In this document: in pieces, positions 22,118-32,965 of the stretch
Layout of the letters: every line of letters starts with the position of its first letter
Numbering within the stretch: the first letter of the stretch is position 1
Assembly: GCA_918026815.1 (NCBI GenBank)
Contig: CAKJVC010000150.1
Span: 1,674,001-1,738,000, forward strand
DNA from: Chalara sp. BL73
Taxonomy: Eukaryota; Ascomycota; Leotiomycetes; Helotiales
Direction of reading: 5' to 3'
DNA: 64,000 nt
Notes under the pieces: generated by a model
The model's input: the letters and a program-made list of their open reading frames with translations, nothing else
The model's database searches: none
Told to the model about the DNA's origin: nothing
Translations under genes and position numbers: made by a program

Positions 22118-23575
22118 ATGATTGATAACGCAGCCGGCGACCTTCGAAGCCAGTGGAGCAATCCAGGTGACATTCTAAGTCTGCTCCTTCTCGTTGGAGC
22201 AGACATAGTAAAGAAGGCCATTGCCCAACTCGTTGGATATACTATCAGCCCTTTCGGGAAGAACAGTCCGACCATCGGCATTGTGCCGGTTGCATTCTCA
22301 TTCGGGTGGGTTGCTTATGGATTCGCAAACCTTTTGTCTGCTGTTGGAGAGAAAAGATTAATGCCAACAGCCGATTGTCCCTCGATTCTCGTGAACTGTG
22401 CAAATGCCTTTACCAGGGTAAATCAATCTTGGGCACTTGGCCGACTTCTGCGAGATCACGAAACAAGGCACCAAGTTGACTCAATGAATCCTCCTGATGG
22501 TCGGCTCCCAAGCACCTCGCCGAAAGGCAAAGCCGAGTCTATTAGAATTGACATATTTGAGCTGGGAGTGCCTTCAAAACCAAGTCTTGACTTGGTGTGG
22601 TGGCTGGGATGGGTGACCATCGTTGCGCAGATTGGCATTGCCTTTATACCTTGGGTTCTTTATGGCAACTGGGGAGTTATGATGGTTGTTCTCTGCGGAA
22701 ACCTCCTAGCTTTGCTCACGTGCGCCTTGCCGCAATGGAGGCAGGAAAAATGGGCCGGTCGAACCTTGGACTCAGATAATGTTACTTGTTTAACACGCGG
22801 AAATGGGTACCTCCACATCATGGTATTTATTGGCCGCCAGGGGTCCTGGGACTTCGAGAGTCTTGCCACGGCAACTTCTGTTCCACATCCAGAAACTCCT
22901 GCCATATCCCTAGCATTAGCACTCTTATGGGCATGTCTCCTCATCAGTGTATCCGGCCTTAAGGAGCACGCTTGGTATCTGGTCGGCATAGGAGGCATGG
23001 GGATGTTGCAAAACGTCTACGCTGCTGGGACACCACGGGATCCAAGCGCTTCAAACTTTCATCTTAAAGCGTTCTCTCGCAAGCCAACAATAATCGGAAA
23101 ACGGCAAAATTTCAAGGACGATGTTGACTCACGTGTCGATCTACAAGCGGCTCTAGCTGATGTTTCTGAATTGTCTGAATGGTCGCAGAGCTTCGGTCAG
23201 CGGCTCAAGCTGAAGAATATCTATATGCCGAAGTGGCTAGATACGATGGAACGGAAAGATGGTGTGCCAGCTTGGTTGGAGCCCCATAAAATCGATCAGA
23301 GCAAGATAGCGAACGTTCATGGTGCTTTAAAGGAGCTCGAAAAATGGGTTCCTACAGCTGGGCTAGCGATGCTACAGACATTTTTCCCAACTAGTCTTCG
23401 ATACGACGACGACAATGTTAGGGACAACGTCCACAAGAAATTCTGGAAAAGAGCGTATCACACAAAACGGGTTAGAAGGCGGGCTGAACATAATAGAAGA
23501 GAAATGGAAAGGTACCTGAAGATGAAGGAGAACGAAAACCAGAAGAGGACTCTTGCAGATCAAGCCGAAGTTTGA
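22118..23575 (+). CDS. Membrane protein of unknown function, divergent neighbour of the NACHT-ankyrin gene
   Basis: Single-exon frame of 485 aa from ATG 22118. Hydrophobic segments are at about residues 20-42, 49-75, 152-195 (two spans) and 262-300 (two spans); the C-terminal ~170 residues are hydrophilic, highly charged (RRRAEHNRREMERYLKMKE) and probably cytoplasmic. The pattern of N-terminal spans plus long soluble tail recurs in uncharacterised ascomycete proteins; I know no function. The 648-bp gap to the start of the NLR-like gene suggests a shared regulatory region. A second ATG at 22099 is out of frame. Confidence 0.75.
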   Translation: MIDNAAGDLRSQWSNPGDILSLLLLVGADIVKKAIAQLVGYTISPFGKNSPTIGIVPVAFSFGWVAYGFANLLSAVGEKRLMPTADCPSILVNCANAFTRVNQSWALGRLLRDHETRHQVDSMNPPDGRLPSTSPKGKAESIRIDIFELGVPSKPSLDLVWWLGWVTIVAQIGIAFIPWVLYGNWGVMMVVLCGNLLALLTCALPQWRQEKWAGRTLDSDNVTCLTRGNGYLHIMVFIGRQGSWDFESLATATSVPHPETPAISLALALLWACLLISVSGLKEHAWYLVGIGGMGMLQNVYAAGTPRDPSASNFHLKAFSRKPTIIGKRQNFKDDVDSRVDLQAALADVSELSEWSQSFGQRLKLKNIYMPKWLDTMERKDGVPAWLEPHKIDQSKIANVHGALKELEKWVPTAGLAMLQTFFPTSLRYDDDNVRDNVHKKFWKRAYHTKRVRRRAEHNRREMERYLKMKENENQKRTLADQAEV

Positions 23576-23734
23576 CTCCTTCAGCTTAAAGAACTTAGCA
23601 TGGGACTTCTTGTAGCGGGTCGTCTGAAGCTCTCCTTCTCACGCTGACCGAAATTACATTCCGCCCACACTCTCTACACTATTGTTCCTTCACAGCATTG
23701 ATCCAGGACGGTTGTGATGGCCAAGGAGTTTCTC

Positions 23735-23885
23735 TCAGCCGCCTGACTCAACATATCAAAGCATCAGCTATGCGGGAAAGATCGAGGACTTTACGGTTAA
23801 GCCAACAGGGCAGCATACATTCCTCTTGACTGGCTTCAGCCATTTTACACCATCTCAGCTCTCGTATAATGAGATGACTATTTAG
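23735..23885 (+). pseudogene. Decayed C-terminal fragment of a 'GKIEDFT' protein
   Basis: After a one-base frame change near 23770, the frame reads GKIEDFTVKPTGQHTFLLTG and ends at TAG 23885. It is a clear relative of the small protein at 37651-38031 (GKIEDFTIKSTGQYTFILTG), which is on the opposite strand 14 kb away. Only the last ~55 codons remain. The sequence right after the stop (to about 23950) matches the minus strand of 36480-36600. Confidence 0.65.
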
Positions 23886-23959
23886 CTACAGCAGATCTCG
23901 TTCGTAATCACATAGATACATCGCACAATCGGCCCTAACTTGGCATAGATGACTACCTT

Positions 23960-24250
23960 GTACCTCTAGACGCTACGCTCTCTAGCAGCCATGACCAGAG
24001 TGATGCAAGCGACAATCATCTTGAACTTAGCGACGATGATGGAGGGAGTTCAGCCGATGAGGAGCAGGAACATATATGCAGGGATAAGCATAGCCAGTGG
24101 TCAGAGCTAGACGAGCGGCGCTTGCTGGCGTACAAAAAAGAAGGCAAAGTTTGAGCTTGAATCCTGAAGAAATTCCCTGGTAGGACTCTGCCTGCAATTA
24201 CGTACACGCTGGAGCATGGACCAGCCTAAAAGCGAAAAGGATTCTTCCCA
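23960..24250 (+). pseudogene. Remnant of a Myb/SANT-like fungal protein
   Basis: The frame reads an acidic, serine-rich stretch (LELSDDDGGSSADEEQEH), then QWSELDERRLLAYKKEGK, a TGA, and ILKKFPGRTLPAI. 'WSELDE.RLLAYKKEGK...I..KFPGRT..AI' is the one-helix-turn pattern of Myb/SANT-like modules common in fungal genomes. At least two stops interrupt it (TGA in place of a Trp codon, TAA later). No start is seen. Confidence 0.55.
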
Positions 24251-24445
24251 GAAAGCAGGCAAGCAGTAGCTCATGCCCTGTTGGTGTATTGTTGTTTGTT
24301 GTTTTAGATTTAACCTAAAAAGGCCTTATTTGTACTTTGCGTGTGCATAAGTTATTACTTTCTTTTAGATTTTATCGAGTCGTAAAATAGTTAAAAAAAT
24401 ATCGCATGACATAGCCGCCTTATCTCGTGATATCGTTTCACAGCA

Positions 24446-24560
24446 AGTCTAGCAGATATCTACCAGCAGAACCCCCTTCGGCGTTTACCAGTAGATATTT
24501 GCCAGCAGAATCCTGTTTTCAGCGGTTACCAGTAGATATTCACCAGTAGAATCCTATTTC
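24446..24560. repeat. Short imperfect tandem repeat (about 44 bp, 2.5 units)
   Basis: Units begin AGCAGATATCTACCAGCAGA, AGTAGATATTTGCCAGCAGA and AGTAGATATTCACCAGTAGA, each followed by a C/T-rich stretch and GTTACC. It lies in non-coding, AT-rich DNA; no gene between 24251 and 25058 is supported. Confidence 0.6.
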
Positions 24561-24718
24561 CAGAACAAGCCGAACCAGTAAATTTAAAAAATCAAAAGAC
24601 TATTTTCTGAAACGTTTACCAAAAGCTGATTGCTTACTTTTTCTCAATTCTACAAATAAAAAATTAGGCTTTAAAAACTTAGCTGATTAATACTCCCTAG
24701 CGTAGCTACATCCAATCT

Positions 24719-24904
24719 TGTCGGAATGCCTACCACGTATCAAAAGGCGTAGTAGCTATTGACTACGCTCTTGCTGGTGTGGTTCTGGTATTCGTTGATT
24801 CATTCTAAGCTACGGCCTATTGCCAAGTAAATACAGGTGATAGAAGACCCACAATTCCCGCGATCCAGTGGATCGCGTGAAACTATGTAATGTGCATTCC
24901 AGCA
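24719..24904 (+). repeat. Solo LTR, family L5
   Basis: 186 bp, TGTCGGAATGCC ... GCATTCCAGCA. It aligns along its length with 1227-1407, including CTCTTGCTGGTGTG and ATTCTAAGCTAC. The terminal TCCGACA has drifted to TCCAGCA. No target duplication is left. Confidence 0.65.
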
Positions 24905-25058
24905 GTAGCCTCGAAGGGAAATAATAAGCCCCTCCCCTTGATGGGAAATTAGATTATAAACGCCCTCCATGTTTAAGGAAATTGCCTATAAAAACCCTTA
25001 GCAAGAGCACTATACAGCAGCTACCAATTTCATCATATCTCCAAGGTACGTTCATCTT

Positions 25059-27962
25059 TCACGAGTATTTGAAATCTTCGACAAAGGAAGGAGCCCATTT
25101 ATGCATCAAAATAACTGTATAAGTCGAAGCGGTCAGGGTCCCCATGTACGGCTTCCACTGATTTGAGAAATCGCCATTGAAAATTACTTTCAGCATCAGA
25201 AATAGAAAAGCCAATTGCCAGCTTTCAGCCACCCAGTGGTTTACGTTTAGAACAACGAAATGTAAACCACAGACAGCGAAAACCAGTGCTCCAAAAAGAG
25301 AACCAAAGGTAGGGTACATATAGAAAAGCTCCTTCGTGGCCAAGGCGGAGAAATAGATAGATGTAGGAATAGATACGATGACGAGGATGCAGAGGCGGTG
25401 GCCGCGAGTTGGTGTAAGAATAAATATAATGAGAAGGATGCAGAGGCGGTGGCCGTCAGGTGACCTCTTATTCCAAAACTCTCTCGGAAAGCTCATTATG
25501 TATTCGAGCCAGAGTAAAATCATGAGCAACATCAATACCAAGAACGCCTTTATTGTAATTCTTCTATCGACCCCGACAGCAATGGATATTATTGGAAGAA
25601 TAACACAGAATACCCTGGATTTGCTCGAGTTAGTAAAGACCCAACCTTGAGCTCCTCAAGACAAGAAGTAGAACTAAGTAGATATACATAGCAATGACCA
25701 TTCTCATCCCCCTATCATGCAAAGCCTCGTTGCTGGCAAGATAAATCGCTCGGAATGTACCTTTGGGATCGGCGAGAAAACGGGTGTGGACATCGAGGAA
25801 GTATAACAATACAATGGCGCCGACCACAATTGTCCATAGGAGTGAAAACTGCAGCGCGGACGAAGAAGAACCGAGGAGCCCGAAATATAAAAGTCCATAA
25901 GAAATTCCGCGACAGCCACCAGCGATAGTGTAAAGCCAGAAGAAAGTTTTGGCCGGTGCCGACCAATCTCGTTCGATGAAAATGCCCCATTCACCCTCTG
26001 GTCTATTTTAGAGTTAGTTTTACTCTCATAAAACTATAGAGGAAGATTTTGACGGTTCATGAATATTAAAGCTGAAATAGTTTTGACGATAGAAGTCAGT
26101 AGACCAGGCAAGATACTCACGATTCTTCCGGACGATCTTTGGAAACTCTATTGGCTTCCTCCCGCTTGACCTTTTCAAGTTCACCGTACATGGATCGCAT
26201 AGGTGACGGCGTTTTTTTGGTTTTAGAGAGTATAGATCGCTTAAATAATGGCGGAATCTTTATTACTACTTGGGTCGTATGGCTTTTAGAAATCTGGGCT
26301 TGCTGGTGGAGGGAGGAAATCCGCTCCAACTGATTTATTGCCCGATTCCAATCATCTCCACTATGTTGAATATCGTCTGATAATGAGCGTTCTAGTTCCC
26401 TACATTCCCTCAGCAGTTTTATCAGTCGTAAATTACTATCCTTGTCATCGATTTCCTGACTAAGTTGGGTCGCTATAATGGGCCGTATGTATCCAGGAGT
26501 AGCCGGCAAGTCAGAAAAAACCTCTAACTCTCGCAATCTCAATACTGACAGCTGCCCATCTTTGTGGTGAAACTAGGCAGAATAAGCGTCAGTAACGCTT
26601 TAATGAAAGAATTTGCTTGAAAAGAAACAATTCCAAATAGGCCGATGTTTAACCATCTAATACAAATAGATCAAATGCTGCTTCAACAGCAACTTCGAGG
26701 ACATGATAATGACTATTATAGGTATTCAACGAAAGAAAGTGAAATTTAGTAGGGTAACTCACTCTTACGAATGTGACCCTGGTAGTCGCTTTTAAAGCAT
26801 AGAAAGTTTCTGCAGCCTCTCGATGAAGTGCTTTGGTTAGCGAAAAATCGTTTTGGGCATCTTCGGGAGTCATTAGTAGCAACTTTGGTCTTTCCTGCCC
26901 CAGCAGCATACTTCCATCCTTCACAATAACCTGAACAGTAAGATGACTTTTCGTTGCCGTCGGTACGTTTGCAAGCTGATATTTGGTTGGCCTAGATTTC
27001 ATGCGACTAATTCGAAAGCTGAGGGAAGGTCCAGATTCGATGAGCCTGGACGCAATAAAGCGCAACTGTAGGTAATTAGCATTTGCCACGAGAAGCAATA
27101 AAAGTTTTTGGTACATGATTTACGACATGAGAAATGGTGGCTTTAGGAGGGACATAGTCAAATATTTCTGCGAATCTGTTGCGGTGGTCTTTTTGCATTC
27201 CAGAAAGCACGTCGCATAAAATATTAACCTTCTCATTCTGCAGTGAATAAGCATATGCCTAACTTTTTACTGAGCAATTAAGGTTTGATGTTTGTACCAG
27301 CTGGTGATTCTGCATTATCAGATATTGGTTTTGTGCTTCTAGATTCTCCAGTCTAATGACCGCATGGTGAAAATTTCCACTTATGCCTTGTACAGTTTCA
27401 ATGACGTTCTTCTGCTCTTCTCTGCAAGATTTCAGCGAGGCTCAGCAATATAATGCGCGAAAGCCACATACCGTATCTTCCCAACTTGCATACCTGTTCG
27501 ACTTGCAATATGTGCACATACATTGTCTCGACTTTCCCGAAGTTTGTCTCGTATATCTTTTATCTGATCTTTCTTCCAGACAATCTTTACCGCCCGCTTT
27601 ACGCTTTTGAGAGTATCACGAATTTTACGGATACGTGCGATAGATATATCCGGATCGCAGTCCGTATTTTCACACAGCGACGACAGCAGATAAATCAAAT
27701 CGCTCGATGGCTTCATGCATTGCTGAATCGCAGCCTCGAGGTGTCTGTCTTCCTTTTCTGCTGTTGCCCTCGCGGTTGCCGTGCGCTTGATATTTGCTAA
27801 CCAAGTTGATATGGTTTCGACGTATTCGCGACATTCTTCGAGCTCTTTGGGGAGCTGTCCGTGAGCCTGCACAACTTCTCGAACGAGCTGGCTAAACTCA
27901 ATGCTGAAATCGATAAAGGATATGATGTTGCTCGCGAGGCCTACGGTTGCGAGTTCAGCCAT
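25059..27962 (-). CDS. NLR-type N-terminal (HeLo/SesA-like) domain fused to a multi-pass membrane C-terminus, no NTPase
   Basis: Seven exons keep frame: 27962-27494, 27419-27271, 27237-27115, 27065-26664, 26572-26121, 26002-25646 and 25614-25059, giving 835 aa. Introns 3 (GTACCA...GCTAAT...TACAG), 4 and 5 look canonical; introns of 33 nt (27238-27270) and 31 nt (25615-25645) are unusually short. Residues 1-155 (MAELATVGLASNIISFIDFS...) are the helical domain that elsewhere precedes NACHT modules. The middle (SHYHVLEVAVEAAFDLF) recurs in fungal proteins with this N-domain. From about residue 540 the chain is hydrophobic, with GEWGIFIERDW then roughly eight membrane spans. There is no P-loop. 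Direct coupling of a signalling domain to membrane spans is seen; a membrane-acting effector role is inferred. Part of the array of minus-strand genes 25059-31041. Confidence 0.75.
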
Positions 27963-28500
27963 GCCATCAATCGGTGGTTAACAGTTGCAGTTCGCTCATC
28001 GAGATTCGTAGCACTTTTGCTTATGGAGTAGGCTTGACGGCGAGGATTTGTTGAGAGCTCCTTTTGAAGCCGTAGGCAGTAGGAAGATAGCAGGTTGTAT
28101 TGTAAAAGTAAAGCATGTCCATAAAGTTGCAGCTGAGTAGAGATAGCGGGATGTGACACAAAGCCTAAATGATTTGTGGGAATCTGCCATTTCTCTAGCC
28201 TGAATAGGTCTGGGTCAAAAAATGCTCCTGATCTACAGAACGCGTGTTCATTCGCTGATGCCTTGGACCCTAGATGAGACTCATCCAGCACTAGCACCGG
28301 CAGACCAGATTTTACAACAATCTTTAACCGAACTTTATTGGAGTTGGTGATATTAAGCTTTATTCTGAATGGTTTTATAGTCGCTGGAAGTGATGTTATT
28401 AGAAATAGATACAATTTTCTGATCCTTTTGATATTTGGTGTTGTAGGCTCGTGCGGCGTACGTAATTCGTGCACCACTGTTGAGCTGGTGAGGCAGCCAC
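27941..28500 (-). CDS. Uncharacterised open frame between two gene models
   Basis: A 178-codon frame (28477-27941) overlaps by 22 bp the start of the next minus-strand gene. It has a lysine/isoleucine-rich first half (KIRKLYLFLITSL-like) and no domain I recognise. A second minus-strand frame at 28783-28502 is also unassigned. Either could be an exon or simply non-coding; evidence for translation is weak. Confidence 0.2.
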
Positions 28501-28757
28501 ATCAGATCAGCCAGCTTGCGCCACACTTTGGCAATGCTCCCCGGCCAGGGGCACCCACTGCCTCGTCAGAAGGCATTGACACGAAATACTTTGCGCTGCT
28601 GCCCAAACACCTCCTAACACTCCTCTTGTATCCATCAGTAATTGTGTACAGGCGGTCGTGCTTGGAATCGTGACAGAACTCAAGGTCCTGGCGCACGAGG
28701 CATACCGCCGAAACACAATACTTTTCTCTCAAGATTTGCAGTTTGTGAGTGATTCCT

Positions 28758-31041
28758 TTACCCAGTTTTCCACTCCTTACCATGTTTATTCATTTGCCTC
28801 TTCTCCTTCCTTAAGTCATGCGGTGTTCCCGTTGTCATATCTATTAGGGCCGTTTCTCTTGTTCCGGAGCTAACCGGGTGTAGATGCCTAATTAGTGGCC
28901 GCTCTGTGTATAAAATATACTGCTCAAAGACTTCATTTGATATAAGCCCGTGCTTATGCATGTGTTCAATCAAGAAGAAATCTGGCCGCAGCGCGTGTTC
29001 AAGGTTTTGCAAGTGTTTTGCGATATGTATCAGTCGCCTCCTCCAAGATTTTGTCGGATTTTCGTTATATTTTGCTCGGAAATCAACATTATCACATATA
29101 CTACACAAACTTTTCTGCGGAGGACCAAAGTCGCCAAAATGGGATATCGAATGCGAAATCCAGTTTTCGATCTCGGTGTGTTTGTATCGTCTGCTGCACC
29201 CTATGAAAGTGAACTCACAGGGCAGTTCATAAGGTCTTGCGGCAAACTCTCGTCGTTCTGCTTTGGTACGAATTTCCAGTATTCTTCGAAATGCTTCAAT
29301 TTCAATGTCATCGAAATTGAAGTTCCCCTTTTTACTGCTTTGTGCGGCCTGCCGGTCTACTTTATTGCGTCTTTTTTCCGGCCGATCTTTGTCATTCTGA
29401 ACACCAATTCTGGAAGAAGTAGTGGTCAAGACCCTTTTTTGACAGGCTGGGCTTGAGCAAAAATATTAATTATGAGACCGACGCATAAGGAGGGGATAAC
29501 ATACCATTCCACCCAAGCCGCTTCTTTTCGACGTGGCCATGTTCCCCCGCATTTTTTCTCAGGACACCGATAGATGGTGGACTCTTCAACAGTATCGACG
29601 GTTTTTCGAACGAGCATGGCCATTGTAACCGTCGTGCCAGGAGTAACAAGCCGATTCCAATTATTCTTGGCTAGTGGCTGATTGCATTGTGCTGTAAAGA
29701 GTCTATAAAGCCCGCGATTGACCCAGGTGGAACCTGGGAGAGTTTTGAATTCTTCTTGAATAAATGTCTGTAGAACCTTGGAAGAATTTTTAGTGCCACT
29801 CAAACATTTATTTGCAAAAAAGTGCATACTCTGAAATTTCGAAAATATTCGTAAGGCAAAATCCTAGGAGGTGTCCCAATAGCGTCGAGAAAGGAGATGT
29901 TGTATTTGGCTAGCAAAACGGGTATTAGTGCTTGCGGAAGCTTAATCAGGTATGACAAAGCCAAACTTCAAACGCGTCAGTATTCCGTCCAGGCTGGCGT
30001 GGTGTCCGTACTCACAAAACGTTCTTCAAGAAGTGCCCGATGTACAAAAGGACCAGGTAGTAGCTATAAATGTCAATAGCAAATCTATTAAACGTGGCCG
30101 TCGCTTACACATCATGAAAAGACTTTTGGCCAACATTTTCGCCTACTTGTTTTGTAGGATCCTGGCTTTCTCGACTATTAGGCTGACAGTCAGTCTTATC
30201 ACTGTTCGTGTCGAGGAGCCAGCCTTGCTGGCGGTTGTCGAATTTGACACAGATTCCTACTTTTTTAAAGCCCGGCGGGTTGTGAGGACCGGGATTTCGG
30301 GGAGAGCTCGCAGAGGTAAAGCAAGATACTATACGCTGCTGTACGGCCATGGAGTTTCTTAAGTCTTTCCTTAAGGCTTGTATATCTGATGAACACCTAG
30401 TATAATGCTCTGAAAGCTTATCCGTTATCTCATAGTGATGTTGCTTTTGTAGTTCCTGGGTTACCCGGAGGTTATTCCGAAGATGGCTTACTAGCTCGGG
30501 GGTAAGTACTTCGGTGAATGCTGCTCGGAGTTGCCCCGGAAGAGTCTTTTGGGCTAGAAGCTCCACATCCCTGTTGATTGTCAAACACTAAGTAGAGCAA
30601 TTTAGATCTGTATTCGACTCACAGTATTAACCGACAAATCAAAGTGTCAATAACCAGCATATGATCTTTAATCTTATCCTTCAATGCCGACACTTTATTC
30701 TCTTTCAGCAAATACCACTGCAGCTTCGTCCAAACATGCCGATGGCGGCCCTTCTTGGCCTTTGCTCCCAAACTCGGCTCATATTTCACCGCCGCATTCA
30801 AGAACTTCTCTACAGGGCCTCGGATATGTTGTACCTGTTGTGAGATCTCGTTCGCATACGTAGGGTGTGCATTCCAAGCTGTGAGGGTCTGTAAAGGCTC
30901 GAGAGTACGTTTCAGGTCTCGCAGAAACCCTATAGCCTCGCGATAATTACCCGCCGCGCCGTCATCACCGAGCGCTTCGATGATATTGTATAGAAGTGTC
31001 GCCGCCGTTGCGATGTCACTTGCAGACCATCCAAATGACAT
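28758..31041 (-). CDS. Fungal ubiquitin-like-domain protein with N-terminal helical domain and zinc-binding tail
   Basis: Exon 1 (31041-30623) encodes the fungal N-domain MSFGWSASDIATAATLLYNI and is joined by a 52-nt intron (30571-30622) to DVELLAQKTLPGQLRAAFTE. Downstream, exons give a ubiquitin-like domain (PF22893-type): NISFLDAIGTPPRILPYEYF, a 53-nt intron (GTATGC...CCAAG), then VLQTFIQEEFKTLPGSTW, WNRLVTPGTTVTMAMLVRK. A further 53-nt intron (29452-29504) joins YRCPEKKCGG to CPACQKRVL, creating two paired-Cys sites, followed by a C2H2-like region (PCEFTFIGCSRRYKH ... HSISHF; CSICDN ... HIAKHL). The region 29830-30110 must contain one or two more introns that I could not settle. Proteins of this architecture are often near NACHT genes; their function is unknown. 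Confidence 0.75.
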
Positions 31042-31542
31042 CGTGGAAGAATATCACAAATTTTGCGACAAGAAGAGGCATTGTAAAATTTGGGTAATGT
31101 TGTCTTGGAGTCTTTTGCTCCGCGCCCTGTTGATTGGGGTGTGCCAGCTCCGTTCCAAGGGGCTTGGCATCTTAGTTCCCACATCAATCCACCTAGGAGG
31201 TATAGCCACTCGTCCAAGGTTAGCGTAACCATGACCCTTTTAGGCCAAGAGATTTTATAATTAGTCACCTAAAATAAAGCTTAGCATAGAGCCTTATATA
31301 AAGTAGAGCCACCAACTCCTCTATGAAGAAGTCCTGGCGCGTACAACCTTTCTCCCTCCAAGTTTTTGTTTGTAAGTCAGATCAATGTTCGATATGAAAT
31401 GTGGCTCTCGATCGGAAGTAATTGAATCTGGGATGCCCGTATAGCGTACTACGCGTAGGAGAAAAGAGGTACTAATTCTTTGGCCGTAATAGTATTTTTT
31501 TCACGGGTATAGAAGTAGGTCGTTTGCCTAGGCGATCGACAG

Positions 31543-31947
31543 TGTTGGAATGCATGTACTTAGTTTCACGCGTTCTATCAGATGATTCAGATCACGAGGA
31601 TTGTGGGCCTTCTACTGCTATATAGCTACCTGGCAATAGGCCGTAGCTTAGAGGAATCAATCAAGAATATCAGAACTACACTGGCAAGAACGTAGTCACA
31701 GCTACAGTCTTTTTGTTGCAATAGAGAGTCACGGGGATTTTAGAGAGTATAGGGTAAACAAGTGTCATTTGCTGAAAGTTGTAGAACCTAAACTACAGGA
31801 GAGAATCCCTCTACTTACAGAGGTATGGTACTCACATGTCATCCTACTAGCGCCTACTGGTGCCTATACTGGTGCCTACAATAGACTAGGTATGGTCCTT
31901 AGACCTAACCTGTTCAACACTTTTGCTACGTGGTAGGTGTTCCGACA
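31543..31947 (-). repeat. Solo LTR, family L5, inserted in Gypsy integrase and carrying an L4 LTR
   Basis: TGTTGGAATGCATG ... GTTCCGACA with flanks GACAG and GACAA (4 of 5). It splits the integrase codons for IFVDRL. Its own sequence is interrupted between AGCTACAGT and GCTACGTGG by L4; without that it is ~199 bp and aligns with the reverse of 24719-24904. Confidence 0.8.
31714..31919 (+). repeat. Solo LTR, family L4, nested in L5
   Basis: 206 bp, TGTTGCAATAGAGAG ... CCTGTTCAACA, flanked by a perfect 5-bp duplication CTTTT (31709-31713 and 31920-31924). Contains a short internal TGCCTAC repeat (GTGCCTATACTGGTGCCTAC). Third level of nesting: integrase, L5, L4. Confidence 0.88.
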
Positions 31948-32109
31948 GACAAATATTGCCACTATAATAAAACCACGCTTGCTTTCAGGGCACTTCTTGA
32001 AATCCACCGTAACTTGCTGCTATGGCCTATTAGGAACAAACAATTCGTGTAACAAGCCGGGCTTTTTATTTCCATGTTCTATCACAGGTAGATTGTGAGC
32101 TTTCTGTTA

Positions 32110-32260
32110 TGTCCCGTGATCTGTATTAGCCGAGCTGTCAGAGACCCTATGTATATATAACCTGCCCTCCTCGAGCTCCTCTTCCTTCTTTGGCTTTAGA
32201 TTCCTGTATTATATTACCGTCGCCCACTGTATCTGTAGATGCACAGCGCGTATCGTGACA
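32110..32260 (-). repeat. Solo LTR, family L1
   Basis: 151 bp, TGTCCCGTGATCTG ... CGTATCGTGACA, the shortest L1 copy, with internal deletions relative to 9272-9445 but the same TATATATAACCTGC and GAGCTCCTCTTCC parts. Flanks show no duplication. Confidence 0.65.
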
Positions 32261-32411
32261 ACAATCCTGTGACTATTAAAGCCGTTCTGCATGTTTGCTC
32301 CCGAATAAAGAACATGTCCCCTGAAAGAATAGCTATTTTGCCATGTTTGGTGTTGTAATAGTCAATGACAGGAATAAAACTTTAAGGAGTCGATTGTTAC
32401 TGTACAAAAGA

Positions 32412-32667
32412 TGTGACAACTCAAGCTGACTAGTGATCTCGATCCATAGACCTAGGTAGAAGGACTCAGAGGTGTAAACAACTATCAATTGTCATAACTA
32501 AGAGAACAAGCTACGGACAGAAGGAAGGAAGGAAAGCAGGGCTCTATATACAGGAACTGGCCGGAGGCCAGTATACGCGAGCTCTGGGGCATCCGATGGT
32601 GAGCTCCGCCCGAGCTCTGGGGTATCCGGTGCCATGCTCCAAGCGAAAAATGGCCAGGGCCGTGACA
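32412..32667 (-). repeat. Solo LTR, family L6, with perfect target duplication
   Basis: 256 bp, TGTGACAACTCAAGC ... AGGGCCGTGACA, with AAAGA on both sides (32407-32411, 32668-32672). It is longer than 13705-13934 because of a partial internal duplication (two copies of GAGCTCTGGGG..ATCCG). Confidence 0.85.
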
Positions 32668-32693
32668 AAAGACATGCTAACCGGGCTCATAAC

Positions 32694-32965
32694 TGTTAAA
32701 CAGGCTAGGTCTACGGACCATACCTAGTCTATTGGGGAAGTTGTAGATATGCTTGCTTAAGACGTATACGTACTTTTGCCTTCGATGATGAATCTACTGA
32801 CGTATGTGTTACGTCGTATGTGATACTCACACCTGAGTATCACACCTCTATAAGTAGAGAGATTCTCTCCTGTAGTTCATGTTCTACAACCTTCAGCAAT
32901 TGACTCGTTTTACCCAATACTCTCCTGAAGGCTCCGTGACTCTCTTCTTCTATTTCAGTAATAGC
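32694..32965 (-). repeat. LTR, family L4 (reverse, right end uncertain)
   Basis: Starts TGTTAAACAGGCTAGG and follows the reverse of 31714-31919 (GGACCATACCTAGTCTATTG, AGATTCTCTCCTGTAG, GTGACTCTCTTC). The far end should be near TATTTCA at about 32965, but the terminal AACA is not recognisable and no duplication is seen. The next 400 bp (to 33360) contain no gene; this LTR could be attached to lost interior sequence. Confidence 0.55.

Larger units (their letters stand above)
31370..32109 (-). pseudogene. Gypsy-type retrotransposon integrase remnant split by nested solo LTRs
   Basis: Reading the minus strand and skipping the LTR at 31543-31947, the sequence encodes VTVDFKKCPESKRGF, then IFVDRLGKRPTSIPV (the break lies inside 'IFVDRL'), AKELVPLFLLRVVR, GIPDSITSDREPHFIS. 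This is the core of a Ty3/Gypsy integrase ('DF..CP.S..GF..I.V.VDRL.K', 'G.PDSI.SDR...F'). Frameshifts and a stop interrupt it. No reverse transcriptase is recognisable nearby, so only this pol fragment remains. Confidence 0.8.
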
